64,000 nucleotides of DNA from Cryobacterium melibiosiphilum (GCF_003602235.1 NZ_QZVS01000087.1:59344-123343), one strand, 5' to 3'. Positions 44,018-52,992 are shown, counted from the first letter of the stretch. The notes: generated from the letters alone by a model not told the origin. Made by a program: numbers and translations.

Positions 44018-44928
44018 GGGGTGCCGGCCGCAGGTGATCCGGGCAATGCCGCGTTGCGGGGCGCGGCCGCGGGGGCCTCCGCGCCCGGGACCCCGGCGCC
44101 GGACAGTGCCGCAGACGGAACAGCGCCCGGAACAGCACCGGAAACAGCACCGGAAACAGCTCCGGGAACAGCTCCGGACGCAGGGCCGGCGGCCACGACC
44201 GGGCGTGGGGCGGCATCCGTCGCGCCGAGGGCCACCGGATCGAACCGGTACCCGACGCCCCACACCGTGTTCAAGACCCGCGGATGCGCCGGGTCGGCCT
44301 CGATCTTCTCGCGCAGGCGCCGCACGTGCACCGTCACCGTGGACAGGTCGCCGAACTCCCAGCCCCAGACCGAGCGCATCAGGTCTTCCCGGCTGAGCAC
44401 CTTCGACGGCCGCCAGACGAGGTAGGCCAACAGGTCGAACTCGCGGCTGGTCAAGACCAGCGGCACGCCGCGCAGGCGAATCTCGTGCGCGCCGAGGTCG
44501 AGGGAGAACTCACCCACCTCGATCACCCCTTCGGGCAGCGACTCCGGCACGCTGCGCCGCAGCACCGACTGCACCCGCAGCACGAGCTCGCGCGGTGAGA
44601 ACGGTTTCACGAGATAGTCGTCGGCGCCGGCTTCGAGGCCCTGGATGCGGTCCTCCTCCTCGCCGAGTGCGGTCAGCATGATCACCGGAATCGCCCAGTT
44701 GGTGCGCACGCGCCGGCAGACCTCGATGCCGTCGAGGTGGGGCAGCATCCGGTCGAGCACCACGAGGTCGGGTCGCAGCTGCTCGGCCAGGTGCAGCCCG
44801 CTGAGGCCGTCGAGGGCCTCATCGACGGTGAAGCCGGCCGCGCGCAGGTAGCGGCAGACGACCTCGGAGACCGTCGGGTCGTCGTCGATGACGAGAATCC
44901 GCCGGTCGGAGAGCGCATCGGCGCGCAT
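44014..44928 (-). CDS. OmpR-family response regulator with Ala/Pro/Gly-rich C-terminal tail
   Basis: 304 residues. Receiver domain with acidic pocket LVIDDDP, phospho-acceptor Asp59 in VVLDRMLP, and Lys in DDYLVKPF; winged-helix DNA-binding domain ending VWGVGYRFDPVAL near residue 230. A 70-residue tail follows, with tandem GAVPGAVSGAVSGAVPGAVP, absent from ordinary OmpR proteins. I chose the ATG at 44928; a GTG at 44955 is possible and neither has a strong ribosome-binding site. Shares a divergent promoter gap with the GT2 gene at 45.1 kb. Confidence 0.88.
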   Translation of the reverse strand: MRADALSDRRILVIDDDPTVSEVVCRYLRAAGFTVDEALDGLSGLHLAEQLRPDLVVLDRMLPHLDGIEVCRRVRTNWAIPVIMLTALGEEEDRIQGLEAGADDYLVKPFSPRELVLRVQSVLRRSVPESLPEGVIEVGEFSLDLGAHEIRLRGVPLVLTSREFDLLAYLVWRPSKVLSREDLMRSVWGWEFGDLSTVTVHVRRLREKIEADPAHPRVLNTVWGVGYRFDPVALGATDAAPRPVVAAGPASGAVPGAVSGAVSGAVPGAVPSAALSGAGVPGAEAPAAAPRNAALPGSPAAGTP

Positions 44929-45064
44929 GCTGGCAAAAAATTGTGAGGGGGCCACGGTGTACACCCTAGATGGCCCGGCCTGACAACGCACCGGGCCCCA
45001 GACTTCCGTTTTCCGTAACGTTTCATGCCCGGTTCTCCCAGCCAGCCCAACTTAGTGTCGATCT

Positions 45065-45739
45065 ATGACTCAGAATCAGCCGACAGTCGACGTGGTGCTT
45101 CCGTGCCTCGATGAGGCCGGCGCACTGCCCTGGGTGCTGGCGCGCCTGCCTGCGGGGTATCGCGCGATCGTGGTCGACAACGGGTCGACGGATGGCTCCG
45201 CCGACATCGCCCGCAGCCTCGGGGCCACCGTGATCCACGAAAACAGACGCGGATTCGGCGCCGCCGCCCACGCCGGCCTGCTCGCCGCGACGGCTCCGAT
45301 CGTCGCGTTCTGCGACGCGGATGCCTCGATGAACCCCGAAGACCTGCCCCGCGTCGTCGACCCGGTCGCGGCGGACACCGCCGATCTGGTGCTCGGCCGC
45401 CGCCGCCCGACGGTCGCCGGATCGTGGCCCGTGCACGCCCGAATAGCAAATACCAGCCTTTCTTGGCGACTGCGCCGAATAACAGGTGTGACCATCCATG
45501 ACCTCGGCCCGATGCGGGCCGCTTCCCGCGAGAAGCTCCTCTCCCTGAATCTCCAGGACCGCCGTAGCGGCTACCCCCTCGAGATGTTTTTGCGCGCGTC
45601 CGAGGCGGGGTGGCGCATCCAGGAAGTGGATGTCCCCTACTCCCCGCGCGTCGGCCGCAGCAAGGTCACCGGTACCGTGCGCGGCACCCTGACCGCGGTC
45701 GGCGACATGAGCCGCCTGCTGCGCGAGGTGCGCAAATGA
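45065..45739 (+). CDS. GT2 family glycosyltransferase (Rv0539-like)
   Basis: 224 residues, GT2 domain only: VDVVLPCLDEAGALPWVL, IVVDNGSTDGSADIA, NRRGFGAAAHAGLLA, the acidic FCDADASMNPED and LGRRRPTVAGSWP, then EVDVPYSPRVGRSKVTG. Similar proteins are called dolichyl-phosphate glucose/mannose synthase-like. Followed by the DUF2064 gene with an ATGA overlap, the same pair order I recall as Rv0539-Rv0540 in Mycobacterium. Probably makes a polyprenyl-linked sugar or transfers to a small acceptor. Confidence 0.85.
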   Translation: MTQNQPTVDVVLPCLDEAGALPWVLARLPAGYRAIVVDNGSTDGSADIARSLGATVIHENRRGFGAAAHAGLLAATAPIVAFCDADASMNPEDLPRVVDPVAADTADLVLGRRRPTVAGSWPVHARIANTSLSWRLRRITGVTIHDLGPMRAASREKLLSLNLQDRRSGYPLEMFLRASEAGWRIQEVDVPYSPRVGRSKVTGTVRGTLTAVGDMSRLLREVRK

Positions 45740-46473
45740 GCATCGTGGTGGTGATCGCGAAGGAGTGCCTTCCCGGTCGTGTCAAGACCCGCCTGCACCC
45801 CGCTTTGAGCTACGAGGCCGCGGCCGAGCTCGCCTCGGCGAGCCTCGACGACACCCTCGAGACCGTGAACTCTCTCGATGGCGGCCCGGCCCGCCGCATC
45901 CTCGCCTTCGACGGCGAGACCCCGCCTGACGCGGCGGCCGGCTGGGAGATCCTGCCTCAGGTCGCCGGCGACCTCGACGAACGCCTCGCCGCGATCTTCG
46001 ACAGCTGCGACGAGCCCACCCTGCTCGTCGGCATGGACACCCCGCAGATCTCCGCCGCGCTGCTCGCCCCGGTCTTCGCCGACTGGGCCGCCGCGGCCCG
46101 CCCCGGCCCGGGCCTGCGATCCGCGACGATGGATGCCTGGTTCGGCCCCGCCGTCGACGGCGGCTTCTGGGCGCTCGGGCTGAACAAGCCCACGGGCGCG
46201 TTGATTCGCGGCGTCGCCATGTCGCGGGACGACACCGGAGCGACCCAGCTCGCTCGCCTTCAGGATGCAGGCCTGCGCGTGCGCCTGCTCGAGACCCTCG
46301 TTGATGTCGACACGATCGAAGCCGCGACCGACGTGGCCGCCCTCGCCCCCGACGGCCGCTTCGCGGCGACCCTCCACGAGCTCACGGCGGCCGTCCCGCC
46401 CGCCCCGGCCGCGGCATCCGTCGCCGGCCCCCGACCGACCGCCCCCGCTCGCGCCCCGAAGGGAACCCGATGA
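45736..46473 (+). CDS. DUF2064/TIGR04282-family glycosyltransferase-like protein
   Basis: 245 residues. IVVVIAKECLPGRVKTRLHPAL, given as AKECLPGRVKTRL, is the nucleotide-binding N terminus of this family (related to CofC and GT-A folds); the metal-binding region reads LVGMDTPQISAALL and GPAVDGGFWALGL is the family signature. The C-terminal 40 residues are Ala/Pro-rich and variable. The ATG overlaps the GT2 stop and the gene's own stop overlaps the methyltransferase start, forming a three-gene operon. The reaction in this organism is unknown. Confidence 0.83.
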   Translation: MSIVVVIAKECLPGRVKTRLHPALSYEAAAELASASLDDTLETVNSLDGGPARRILAFDGETPPDAAAGWEILPQVAGDLDERLAAIFDSCDEPTLLVGMDTPQISAALLAPVFADWAAAARPGPGLRSATMDAWFGPAVDGGFWALGLNKPTGALIRGVAMSRDDTGATQLARLQDAGLRVRLLETLVDVDTIEAATDVAALAPDGRFAATLHELTAAVPPAPAAASVAGPRPTAPARAPKGTR

Positions 46474-47171
46474 CTCTCACCGACACCGACACCCGCACCA
46501 CGGGCCGCCTCGCGCCCTCCACCTTCGGCGCCGGCGGCGCCGAGCCCTACGCCGCCGCGCTGCAGAGCGAGGCGAACGTGCTCTACCTGCACAGCGTGCA
46601 CTCCGAACGCAACGGTATGGCCCCGATGGACGCCGGCCGTTGGAGCGCCGACGCTGACGCGACCGACCACTCCCTGCTCGACGGCGCGACCGGTCCGGTG
46701 CTCGACATCGGCTGCGGCCCCGGCCGCATGGTGCGTGCCGCGATGGACCGCGGGCTCTCCGCCGTCGGCGTCGACGTCTCGCCGACGGCGGTGCGCATCG
46801 CGCTCGCCGCGGGCCTGACCGTGCTGAACCGCTCGGTGTTCGACCAGATCCCGCTCGAGGGCACCTGGGGCACCCTGCTGCTCGTCGACGGCAACATCGG
46901 CATCGGCGGCGACCCTGAGGCCCTGCTGCGGCGCTGCGCCGCCCTGCTCGCCCGCCACGGCGAGCTGATCATCGAGGTCAGCGGTGATCCCGGCCACGAG
47001 CTGTCCTACGAGGGCACGATCGAAGACTCGATGGGCCGCCGCAGCAGCTCGTTTCCGTGGGCCGAGATCGGCGTCGACGCCCTACGCGTGCGCGCCGCGG
47101 CGGTCGGCCTGACCGTGACTCAGTCCTGGCTGCTCGACGGCCGGTCGTTCGCCCGCCTCGCCCGCAGGTAG
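46470..47171 (+). CDS. Class I SAM-dependent methyltransferase
   Basis: 233 residues. SAM motif I VLDIGCGPGRM (near 77-87), the acidic ribose-binding VGVDVSP, and motif LLVDGNIGIGGD. The ending RAAAVGLTVTQSWLLDGRSFARL is frequent in small-molecule methyltransferases. ATG overlaps the DUF2064 stop as ATGA, and the 3' end overlaps a convergent gene by 52 bp. Could modify a sugar or lipid made by the two upstream enzymes; substrate is inference. Confidence 0.83.
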   Translation: MTLTDTDTRTTGRLAPSTFGAGGAEPYAAALQSEANVLYLHSVHSERNGMAPMDAGRWSADADATDHSLLDGATGPVLDIGCGPGRMVRAAMDRGLSAVGVDVSPTAVRIALAAGLTVLNRSVFDQIPLEGTWGTLLLVDGNIGIGGDPEALLRRCAALLARHGELIIEVSGDPGHELSYEGTIEDSMGRRSSSFPWAEIGVDALRVRAAAVGLTVTQSWLLDGRSFARLARR

Positions 47172-47653
47172 AGCAAGGCCGACAGCCCGGTGCCGAGAAG
47201 CACCAGCACGAGCCAGAAGATCCCCAGGTTCAGCCCGTAGTTCAGGGGCAGGATGCTGGGGTTCTTCGGCGTGAAGTTCTGCGCCACCAGGATCGGCACC
47301 ACGATCAGCGACACCATCGACCCGACCACGAGGGTGCCCTGCACGACGGCGATCACCGTGCCGGGCACTGTCTGGCCCGCGCGGCGCAGCAGCAACCCGG
47401 CGCCGAACAGGATCGGCGCGAGAATCGCGTCGTGCAGGATGATCGCGGCCGCGATCCAGATCGCCAACCCCGTGATGCGCGGCAGCCGCACGGTGTCGAG
47501 CATCACGTAGGCACCCCAGGCGAGCAGCGCCACACCCACGGTCAGCAGGGTGATCCGGGCGAAGCGGATGCCCCGCCCGGCCCCCGTGGGAACCGCCGGC
47601 CCCGCGCCAACCGCTGTCTGGGCCGTGCTCGGCTGTCCGGTCGTCACGCTCAT
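47120..47653 (-). CDS. Membrane protein with four helices, coupled to molybdopterin oxidoreductase
   Basis: 177 residues; a Thr/Ala/Pro-rich N terminus, then four hydrophobic helices (near residues 30-53, 62-83, 95-120 and 135-158) and a short basic tail with Arg/Asp. The ATG at 47653 overlaps the stop of the upstream oxidoreductase as ATGA; an open frame reaching further upstream lies wholly inside the oxidoreductase gene and is not used. No known domain was recognised. It may assist the oxidoreductase in the membrane. Confidence 0.7.
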   Translation of the reverse strand: MSVTTGQPSTAQTAVGAGPAVPTGAGRGIRFARITLLTVGVALLAWGAYVMLDTVRLPRITGLAIWIAAAIILHDAILAPILFGAGLLLRRAGQTVPGTVIAVVQGTLVVGSMVSLIVVPILVAQNFTPKNPSILPLNYGLNLGIFWLVLVLLGTGLSALLYLRARRANDRPSSSQD

Positions 47654-48987
47654 GTCTCGATCGCCTCGATTCGGCTCAGCCATTTGGTTTGCAGCACCCC
47701 GGGCCGGCCGGGCGCGATCATGCGAGCCGGATAGCCGTGTTCGAGGTCGAGGGTTTCCCCGTTGAGTTCGAGGGCGACGAGGGTCAGCGGATCCTGCACG
47801 TATTCGCGGCCCATGTCGGTCATTCGAAAACTGCCGCGCTCTTCGAGGCTCGTCAGCCGGAACGAGGTCGACGCGGATGCCCCGACCGCCGTCGCGAGGT
47901 CGACCATGCGCACCCCGCGCCACACGGCCATCTGGCTCCAGCCTTCGACGCAGGCGATCGGCAGGGTGACCTCGGTCTGCGGCATCGCCTCGAGCTCGGC
48001 GCGGGTGAACGTCAGCTCGGATCCGGCGGCGATGACGGTGAGCACCCAGCCGGCGTTCATCGCGGAGTCGGCGACCTTCGCCTGCTCCGAGGTGCGGTTG
48101 ACCGGAACGCCCTGCTGGCCCACGCCCTTCTTGCGCGGGCCGAACACGTTCACCGCGTCGAGCGGCGCGAAGGTCTGCCCGGCGGTCAGGCCCCCGATCG
48201 CGACGGCGCTCACCCCGATCGTCGCGAGAAAGCCGCGCCGGCTGACCCGCTTCGGCAGAGCCGGAGTCGCGTCGATGTAGTCGATGATGCGTCCGGTGAT
48301 TCCGCCGGGACGGGTGGTGCCCCAGAGTCGCACTTCTTCGGGGTTGTCGGCCCGGTGGGGCGAGACGGCGTCGACCAGGCGGTCGTCGGGCGTGAGGGTG
48401 TGCTCGCGCTGACTGCTGCCGCCGGTGCCGCCCGCCCCGCCGCCAGACGTGTCGTCGTGCGCTGCGGCATCCGCTTTCTTACGCCAGTTGGCGACGATGA
48501 TCGGCAGCTTCACTCCGATGTGAATGGCGAGCAGCCCGATCAGCACCCAGCCGAGCGCGAAGTGCACCTGGCGAAACGGGAACGGCCACGGATACCACTG
48601 GTAGGTGTTGACCAGGCCGATCGTGATCTGCACGAGCGACGCGCCCACGAACAGGGCGATCGACGCGCGTTCGAGCACGTTCACGACGGACTTCACCGGC
48701 GGCCACGCGAACAGCGCCGGAAAGATCACGTAGAGCTTGGCCAGCAGCAGCGGAAAGCAGAGGATGCCGGTGACGATGTGGGTGCCCTGGGTGAACTGGT
48801 AGAGAAATTCGGGGCGGGTGGCGAAGCGCATCCACGGCAGCGGATCCTGCAGAAAATGGCTGTACAGCCCGGTGCCGAAGCAGATCAAAAACGCCGCTCC
48901 CAGCAGCCGCCCGATCACCGTGGCCATGCGGGGAGTGCGCACCGGCGATGCCAGTGCGCGTTGGGCCTCGTACATCAGTCGCCGCAT
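47650..48987 (-). CDS. Membrane-anchored molybdopterin-dependent oxidoreductase (sulfite-oxidase fold) with cytochrome-like N terminus
   Basis: 445 residues. Residues 1-195 carry about four helices with His in FTQGTHIVTGILCFP and FRQVHFALGWVLIGLLAIHIG (split at GWV), a cytochrome b561-like pattern that could bind haem. A linker leads to a twin-arginine motif SRRGFLATIGVSA at about residue 248, and then to the molybdopterin domain with the Mo-binding Cys (about 346) in LPIACVEGWSQM and the C-terminal GYPARMIAPGRPGVLQTKW, split here as GYPARMIAPGR and GVLQTKW. Close to YedY/SUOX-like proteins, but with the membrane part fused. ATG 48987 has GTGGAAT upstream. Electron donor and substrate unknown. 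Confidence 0.85.
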   Translation of the reverse strand: MRRLMYEAQRALASPVRTPRMATVIGRLLGAAFLICFGTGLYSHFLQDPLPWMRFATRPEFLYQFTQGTHIVTGILCFPLLLAKLYVIFPALFAWPPVKSVVNVLERASIALFVGASLVQITIGLVNTYQWYPWPFPFRQVHFALGWVLIGLLAIHIGVKLPIIVANWRKKADAAAHDDTSGGGAGGTGGSSQREHTLTPDDRLVDAVSPHRADNPEEVRLWGTTRPGGITGRIIDYIDATPALPKRVSRRGFLATIGVSAVAIGGLTAGQTFAPLDAVNVFGPRKKGVGQQGVPVNRTSEQAKVADSAMNAGWVLTVIAAGSELTFTRAELEAMPQTEVTLPIACVEGWSQMAVWRGVRMVDLATAVGASASTSFRLTSLEERGSFRMTDMGREYVQDPLTLVALELNGETLDLEHGYPARMIAPGRPGVLQTKWLSRIEAIET

Positions 48988-49163
48988 AGTCAATTCCACC
49001 ACTTTCGACGCGGATGCACCCCCTCTTTTCGCCGCCGAAACCTTACGTCCCCGAGAACTCTCGCCCTGGGCCCCGCTCGGCCCCGCCGCCGCCCTGCCGC
49101 GCGGGCGGGCGCAACCCAGGGTGCAACATCCGCTGCCTGCGCCCACCTACTGGCGACGCCTAC

Positions 49164-49541
49164 GCGTGAAGCATCACAGATGGCCCCATGGAGACGGAAG
49201 CGCAGCTTGGCGACGGGGCCATCTGTGACACTTCGCGATATCCACCGATAGTCACGACCAGCCATGGGGCGATCTGTGACACTTCGCGCGCGAGGTGTCA
49301 GAGATGGCCCCTTGAGGGGGTTGTGCCTGTCGCGAGGTGTCAGAGATAGCCCCTTGAATCGATTTCATGGGACGTTCTTTGCCACTTCGTGTGCGCCATG
49401 GGGCGATCTGTGACACTTCGTGCGCGAGGTGTCACAGATGGCCCCTTGAGCGGGTGTGGGGGCTGGGCGGGTGCTCCACGGGGTGGCGCATGGGGCGTTT
49501 GTTGGCATCTCGCCAGCGAAAAACCAACAATGGCCCCTTGG
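49164..49541. repeat. Array 4 of 26-nt modular repeat units (variants A and C)
   Basis: In the divergent 693-bp gap between the oxidoreductase and the GT-C gene. Variant A units: about 49164-49191 (+), 49211-49237 (-), 49263-49288 (-), 49290-49315 (+), 49332-49357 (+), about 49363-49391 (-, degenerate), 49397-49422 (-) and 49424-49449 (+). Variant C units (core with CCAACAATG): 49489-49514 (-) and 49516-49541 (+), which pair as a hairpin. The spacer at 49357-49363 (AATCGATT) resembles that in arrays 2 and 3. The gap holds no gene but must contain promoters for both flanking genes. Confidence 0.88.
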
Positions 49542-49680
49542 CGGATGCCGCGCCACGGAGCCGACCGGCCGGCGCGCCCAGCGAGACACCTGAGCCCCAA
49601 TTCCTTACGTCCCGGTGACCCCGCCGCGCCCGCACCGCCGAAAGCCGGCCACCGGCATCCGCCTAAGGCAGGATGGACGG

Positions 49681-51063
49681 GTGCGCACCGTCCTGATCTC
49701 CGTCATTCTCGTAGTCAGTGCGGCGCTGACCGGATTCCTGGTCGTGGCCTATGACCTGTTCACGCCCGGCGGCCCCCATCGCATTCCGCTGCTGATCGGC
49801 ACCACCACCCTCTGGGCGCTCTTCGCGCTCGCCGTGTTCCTGCTGCGCCGCGTGCAGGGCCGCGCCATCGTCGTGCTGATCCTCGCCGGGTCGACCCTGA
49901 TCGGCGCCGCCGCCATGGCGGGCGCCCCGAATACCAGCACCGACTCTGCCCGCTACGCCTGGGACGGCATCGTGCAGAACGCCGGAATCTCGCCCTACGC
50001 CTACACCCCCGACGACGACCGCCTCGACGAGCTGCGGCCCGACTGGCTCTTTCCGGCGCCGGTGACGGATGCCGCGGGCGACCCCGAGTGCATCGGCGAA
50101 CGCCTCGAAACGGTCGAGAAGAAACAGTCCGGCGACGTGTTCTGCTCCACGCTGAACCGCACCACTGTGCCCACCATCTACCCGCCGGCCGCCGAGCTCT
50201 TCTTCGCCGGCGTGCGTGCCATCACCGGTCCAGCGCCCGGCTACTGGGTGCTGCAGCTCGCCGGCCTGCTGCTGAGCCTCGGCACCACCGTGATGCTGCT
50301 GTTCGGTATGCGGCGCCACGGCATCAACCCGCGCTGGGCCGCCCTCTGGGCCTGGTGCCCGCTCGTCGCGACCGAGGCCGTCACCAACTCCCACGTCGAC
50401 ATGCTTGGTGTGATCTTCGTGCTCGCCGCGGTGTTCCTCGCCGCGTCCGGCCGCCACTGGCTCGGCGGCATCGCCCTGGGCGCGGCGATCGCGACCAAGC
50501 TCATCCCGGTGCTCGCCGCCCCGGCGATGCTGCGCGACCGTGGCTGGAAGATCATCGTCGCCTCCATCGCCACCTTCGCGCTGCTCTACGTGCCCTACGT
50601 GCTCGCGACCGGCATCGGCGTGCTCGGCTACCTGCCCGGCTACCTCAGCGAGGAGGGCTACGAAGACGGCAGCCGCTTCGCGCTGATCAGCCTCGTCGCC
50701 CCGGGCGGCGCGGGCGTGATCGTGGCCGGCACCCTGTTGGTGGTGATCGGGGTGCTCGTGATCCTCAAAACCGACCCGGCGCATCCGTGGCTCGGCCAGC
50801 TCGTGATGATCGGCAGCGCGCTGCTGATCGTCAGCCCCCGCTACCCTTGGTACGCGCTGCTGCTGCTGCCCTTCATCGCGCTCACCGGCCGCTGGGAATG
50901 GCTCGCGGTTCCCTTCGCACTCACGCTACGGCTGCTGATCCCGGAGGACCTCGTCACCCAGATCGCCACCGGCGTCGCGGTGCTGCTGATCGTCGGCGTC
51001 GCGGTGTACCGCCGCCGCGGGGCCCGCGCTACTTCTCGAAGCGCAGAACGTTCACTCCCGTGA
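49681..51063 (+). CDS. GT87-like polyprenyl-phosphate mannosyltransferase-type membrane protein
   Basis: 460 residues with about eleven membrane helices. After two or three helices an extracytoplasmic loop includes STDSARYAWDGIVQNAGISPYAY, given as TDSARYAWDG and NAGISPYAY, the Asp-rich loop of GT87/GT-C mannosyltransferases; LPPDD-type residues follow in TPDDDRLDELRP. GTG start at 49681 has AGGA eight bases upstream; the open frame upstream encodes an unlikely Pro/Arg-rich stretch. The 3' end overlaps the convergent gene by 35 bp. Position near the GT2-DUF2064 pair parallels Rv0541c in Mycobacterium. Substrate unknown. Confidence 0.8.
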   Translation: MRTVLISVILVVSAALTGFLVVAYDLFTPGGPHRIPLLIGTTTLWALFALAVFLLRRVQGRAIVVLILAGSTLIGAAAMAGAPNTSTDSARYAWDGIVQNAGISPYAYTPDDDRLDELRPDWLFPAPVTDAAGDPECIGERLETVEKKQSGDVFCSTLNRTTVPTIYPPAAELFFAGVRAITGPAPGYWVLQLAGLLLSLGTTVMLLFGMRRHGINPRWAALWAWCPLVATEAVTNSHVDMLGVIFVLAAVFLAASGRHWLGGIALGAAIATKLIPVLAAPAMLRDRGWKIIVASIATFALLYVPYVLATGIGVLGYLPGYLSEEGYEDGSRFALISLVAPGGAGVIVAGTLLVVIGVLVILKTDPAHPWLGQLVMIGSALLIVSPRYPWYALLLLPFIALTGRWEWLAVPFALTLRLLIPEDLVTQIATGVAVLLIVGVAVYRRRGARATSRSAERSLP

Positions 51064-52711
51064 GGTTCCACTCGGTGTCCAGGCCGTAACCCAGCACGGC
51101 GAGTTTCGCCGTCACGCTCGGCCGCCAATCCTGCTTGTTGCTCGTCACCAGCCAGACCGTGTCCATCCCGGCGAACCGGTCGGTCACCTCGTCGATGGGA
51201 TACCGCGTCTCCCACAACTGCCCCGTCTCGGCCGCGGGCGTGCGCAGCTTCACGTCGACCAGCCCGGCGAAGGCATCCGGGTAGGAGTACGCGATCACCC
51301 GCGTCGTCGCCGACGGATGCTGCCGCACCGGCCCGTAAATGATCGCCTCACCCGCGCCGGCCGGCTCGAGGGCACGTTCGGCCGCGATCAGGTCGGCGAC
51401 CTCGTTCCACGACGAATTCTGCTTCGCCTCGGGCAGGCGCTGCGCGACGTAGCCGGGAGCGGTCAGCGCGACACAGGCGAGCACCGCCGTCACGCGCAGC
51501 CAGCGCCGCGGCAGCGCGCACACCGCGACGGCCATCAGGATTGCGGCGGCCGGCGCGGAAAAGGCCAGGTAGCGCGGGGAGAACACGGGCGTCATCACGA
51601 GCGAGAGCACGATCAGCGCGAGCGTCGGCACCACGAGCCACGGCACGACGAGCGCGAGCAGCGACGGCATGCCCGGCGCGGACGCCGTCGTGCGGGACGC
51701 GGCTCCGCGGCTCCGCCAGGCCCGAATCCCCAGCACGGCGAGGCCGCCGAGAATCAGCACCCAGCCGAACGCCGCGAACGTCGGATTGAACAGGAACCAC
51801 TGCACGACCACGATGTCGTCGAACGTCGTCGCACCGATTTCCTTGATCCAGCCGACCTGGCTGGCCTGGCCGACGACCTCGTCAACGAAGGGCAGCAGCA
51901 CCAGTCCGGCGACGATGGATGCCGCGGCCCACCCGCGCAGGGCCGCCCACCCGCCGCGAACCCGGCCCGCGTCAATCCGGCCCGCAGCACGCCGGGCGGC
52001 GATCAGGGTGCTGACGGCGGTCACGCCGTGGGCGACGACCACGAGGCAAACGTAGAGGAACAGGGTGGTCGCGACGATCGCGAGCATGGCATAGAGCAGC
52101 CACCAGCGCCCCCGAACCCACACACGTCGCGCTGAGACCGGCCCCGGGGCCGCACCGGCGGCCTCGGCCGAACGCCGCGACGCGGCCAGAAAAACGAGGG
52201 TGAGCAGCAGGGCGAACACGGTGGAGAGGGCGAACGAGCGGCCCTCCTCGCCCATCCAGGTGATGCGGGGGAGGAGGCAGAACAGCAGGCCGGCGAGCAC
52301 GGCGGTGCCGCGCGGGGCGAATCGGCGCACGAACAGCACGAGCAGCCCGGCCGCGACCCCGGTCGCGAGCGCGCTTGGCAGCCGCAGGGTGAAGGGGGTG
52401 TACCCCACGAGGTCAAACCAGACATGCATCAGGGCGTAGAAGAGGCCGTGCACGGCGTCGACCGAGGTGAGCATCTCAGCCAGCTGTGACCAGCTGCGCG
52501 TCGCGCCGGTCACGGTTGCGGCTTCGTCGTACCAGAGTGACGGGACCCAGGAGAAGGCGACGGCGAGGGTGAAACCCACGAGTCCGATCAGCAACGCGTC
52601 GCGGGTGCCGGGCCGCATTCGCGACCGACCGCCAGCCTGGCCGAGATTCGGCGCTGGCGCTGGCCGCGCCGGGGCGGGCACAGTCGGCGTGGGTGCTGTG
52701 GAAGGGGTCAT
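51029..52711 (-). CDS. GT39/PMT-like membrane glycosyltransferase
   Basis: 560 residues. Pro/Ala-rich cytoplasmic N terminus, one helix, then the first extracytoplasmic loop with SLWYDEAATVTGATRSW, where the Asp-Glu pair is the catalytic acid site of PMT/GT39 family proteins. About ten more helices and a C-terminal globular exported domain of some 130 residues (containing VWLVTSNKQDWRPSV). The family uses polyprenyl-phosphate sugars to glycosylate proteins, lipids or wall polymers. ATG start. It converges on the GT87-like gene, overlapping by 35 bp. Confidence 0.82.
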   Translation of the reverse strand: MTPSTAPTPTVPAPARPAPAPNLGQAGGRSRMRPGTRDALLIGLVGFTLAVAFSWVPSLWYDEAATVTGATRSWSQLAEMLTSVDAVHGLFYALMHVWFDLVGYTPFTLRLPSALATGVAAGLLVLFVRRFAPRGTAVLAGLLFCLLPRITWMGEEGRSFALSTVFALLLTLVFLAASRRSAEAAGAAPGPVSARRVWVRGRWWLLYAMLAIVATTLFLYVCLVVVAHGVTAVSTLIAARRAAGRIDAGRVRGGWAALRGWAAASIVAGLVLLPFVDEVVGQASQVGWIKEIGATTFDDIVVVQWFLFNPTFAAFGWVLILGGLAVLGIRAWRSRGAASRTTASAPGMPSLLALVVPWLVVPTLALIVLSLVMTPVFSPRYLAFSAPAAAILMAVAVCALPRRWLRVTAVLACVALTAPGYVAQRLPEAKQNSSWNEVADLIAAERALEPAGAGEAIIYGPVRQHPSATTRVIAYSYPDAFAGLVDVKLRTPAAETGQLWETRYPIDEVTDRFAGMDTVWLVTSNKQDWRPSVTAKLAVLGYGLDTEWNLTGVNVLRFEK

Positions 52712-52898
52712 CGGGTCTGGCCTCTGTTAAGGTCGGGCAACGAATGAGGCGGTCGGCCGGGAGGGTGCGCGCGGATTGTCTGTGCGCACGGCCAGGGAGC
52801 ACACCGATCATGGGGTGCGTGTCGAGGATAGGGGATTGGCCTGTGGTCTGGAAGGGCGGGCATCCGCTTTACGCACGGCGCAGGCATCGATCGACGTA

Positions 52899-52933
52899 GA
52901 AAGGCCCGTCGCGTTGTGCGCGACGGGCCTTTC
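52899..52933 (-). terminator. Strong rho-independent-type hairpin after the lipoprotein gene
   Basis: GAAAGGCCCGTCGCG and CGCGACGGGCCTTTC form a perfect 15-bp stem with a five-base loop. It lies 60 bp beyond the stop of the leftward lipoprotein gene; the T-rich end of the stem gives a short U tract on that strand. Confidence 0.85.
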
Positions 52934-52992
52934 GGATGCTGCTAGCTGTGCAGAGTGCTGTGCAGACGGAGCCTGTGCAGGACTAGCGGGTG

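Noticed and set aside
30257..49541. CRISPR arrays
   Set aside because: Repeats are 26 nt but occur in both orientations with no constant-length unique spacers, and no cas gene is present.
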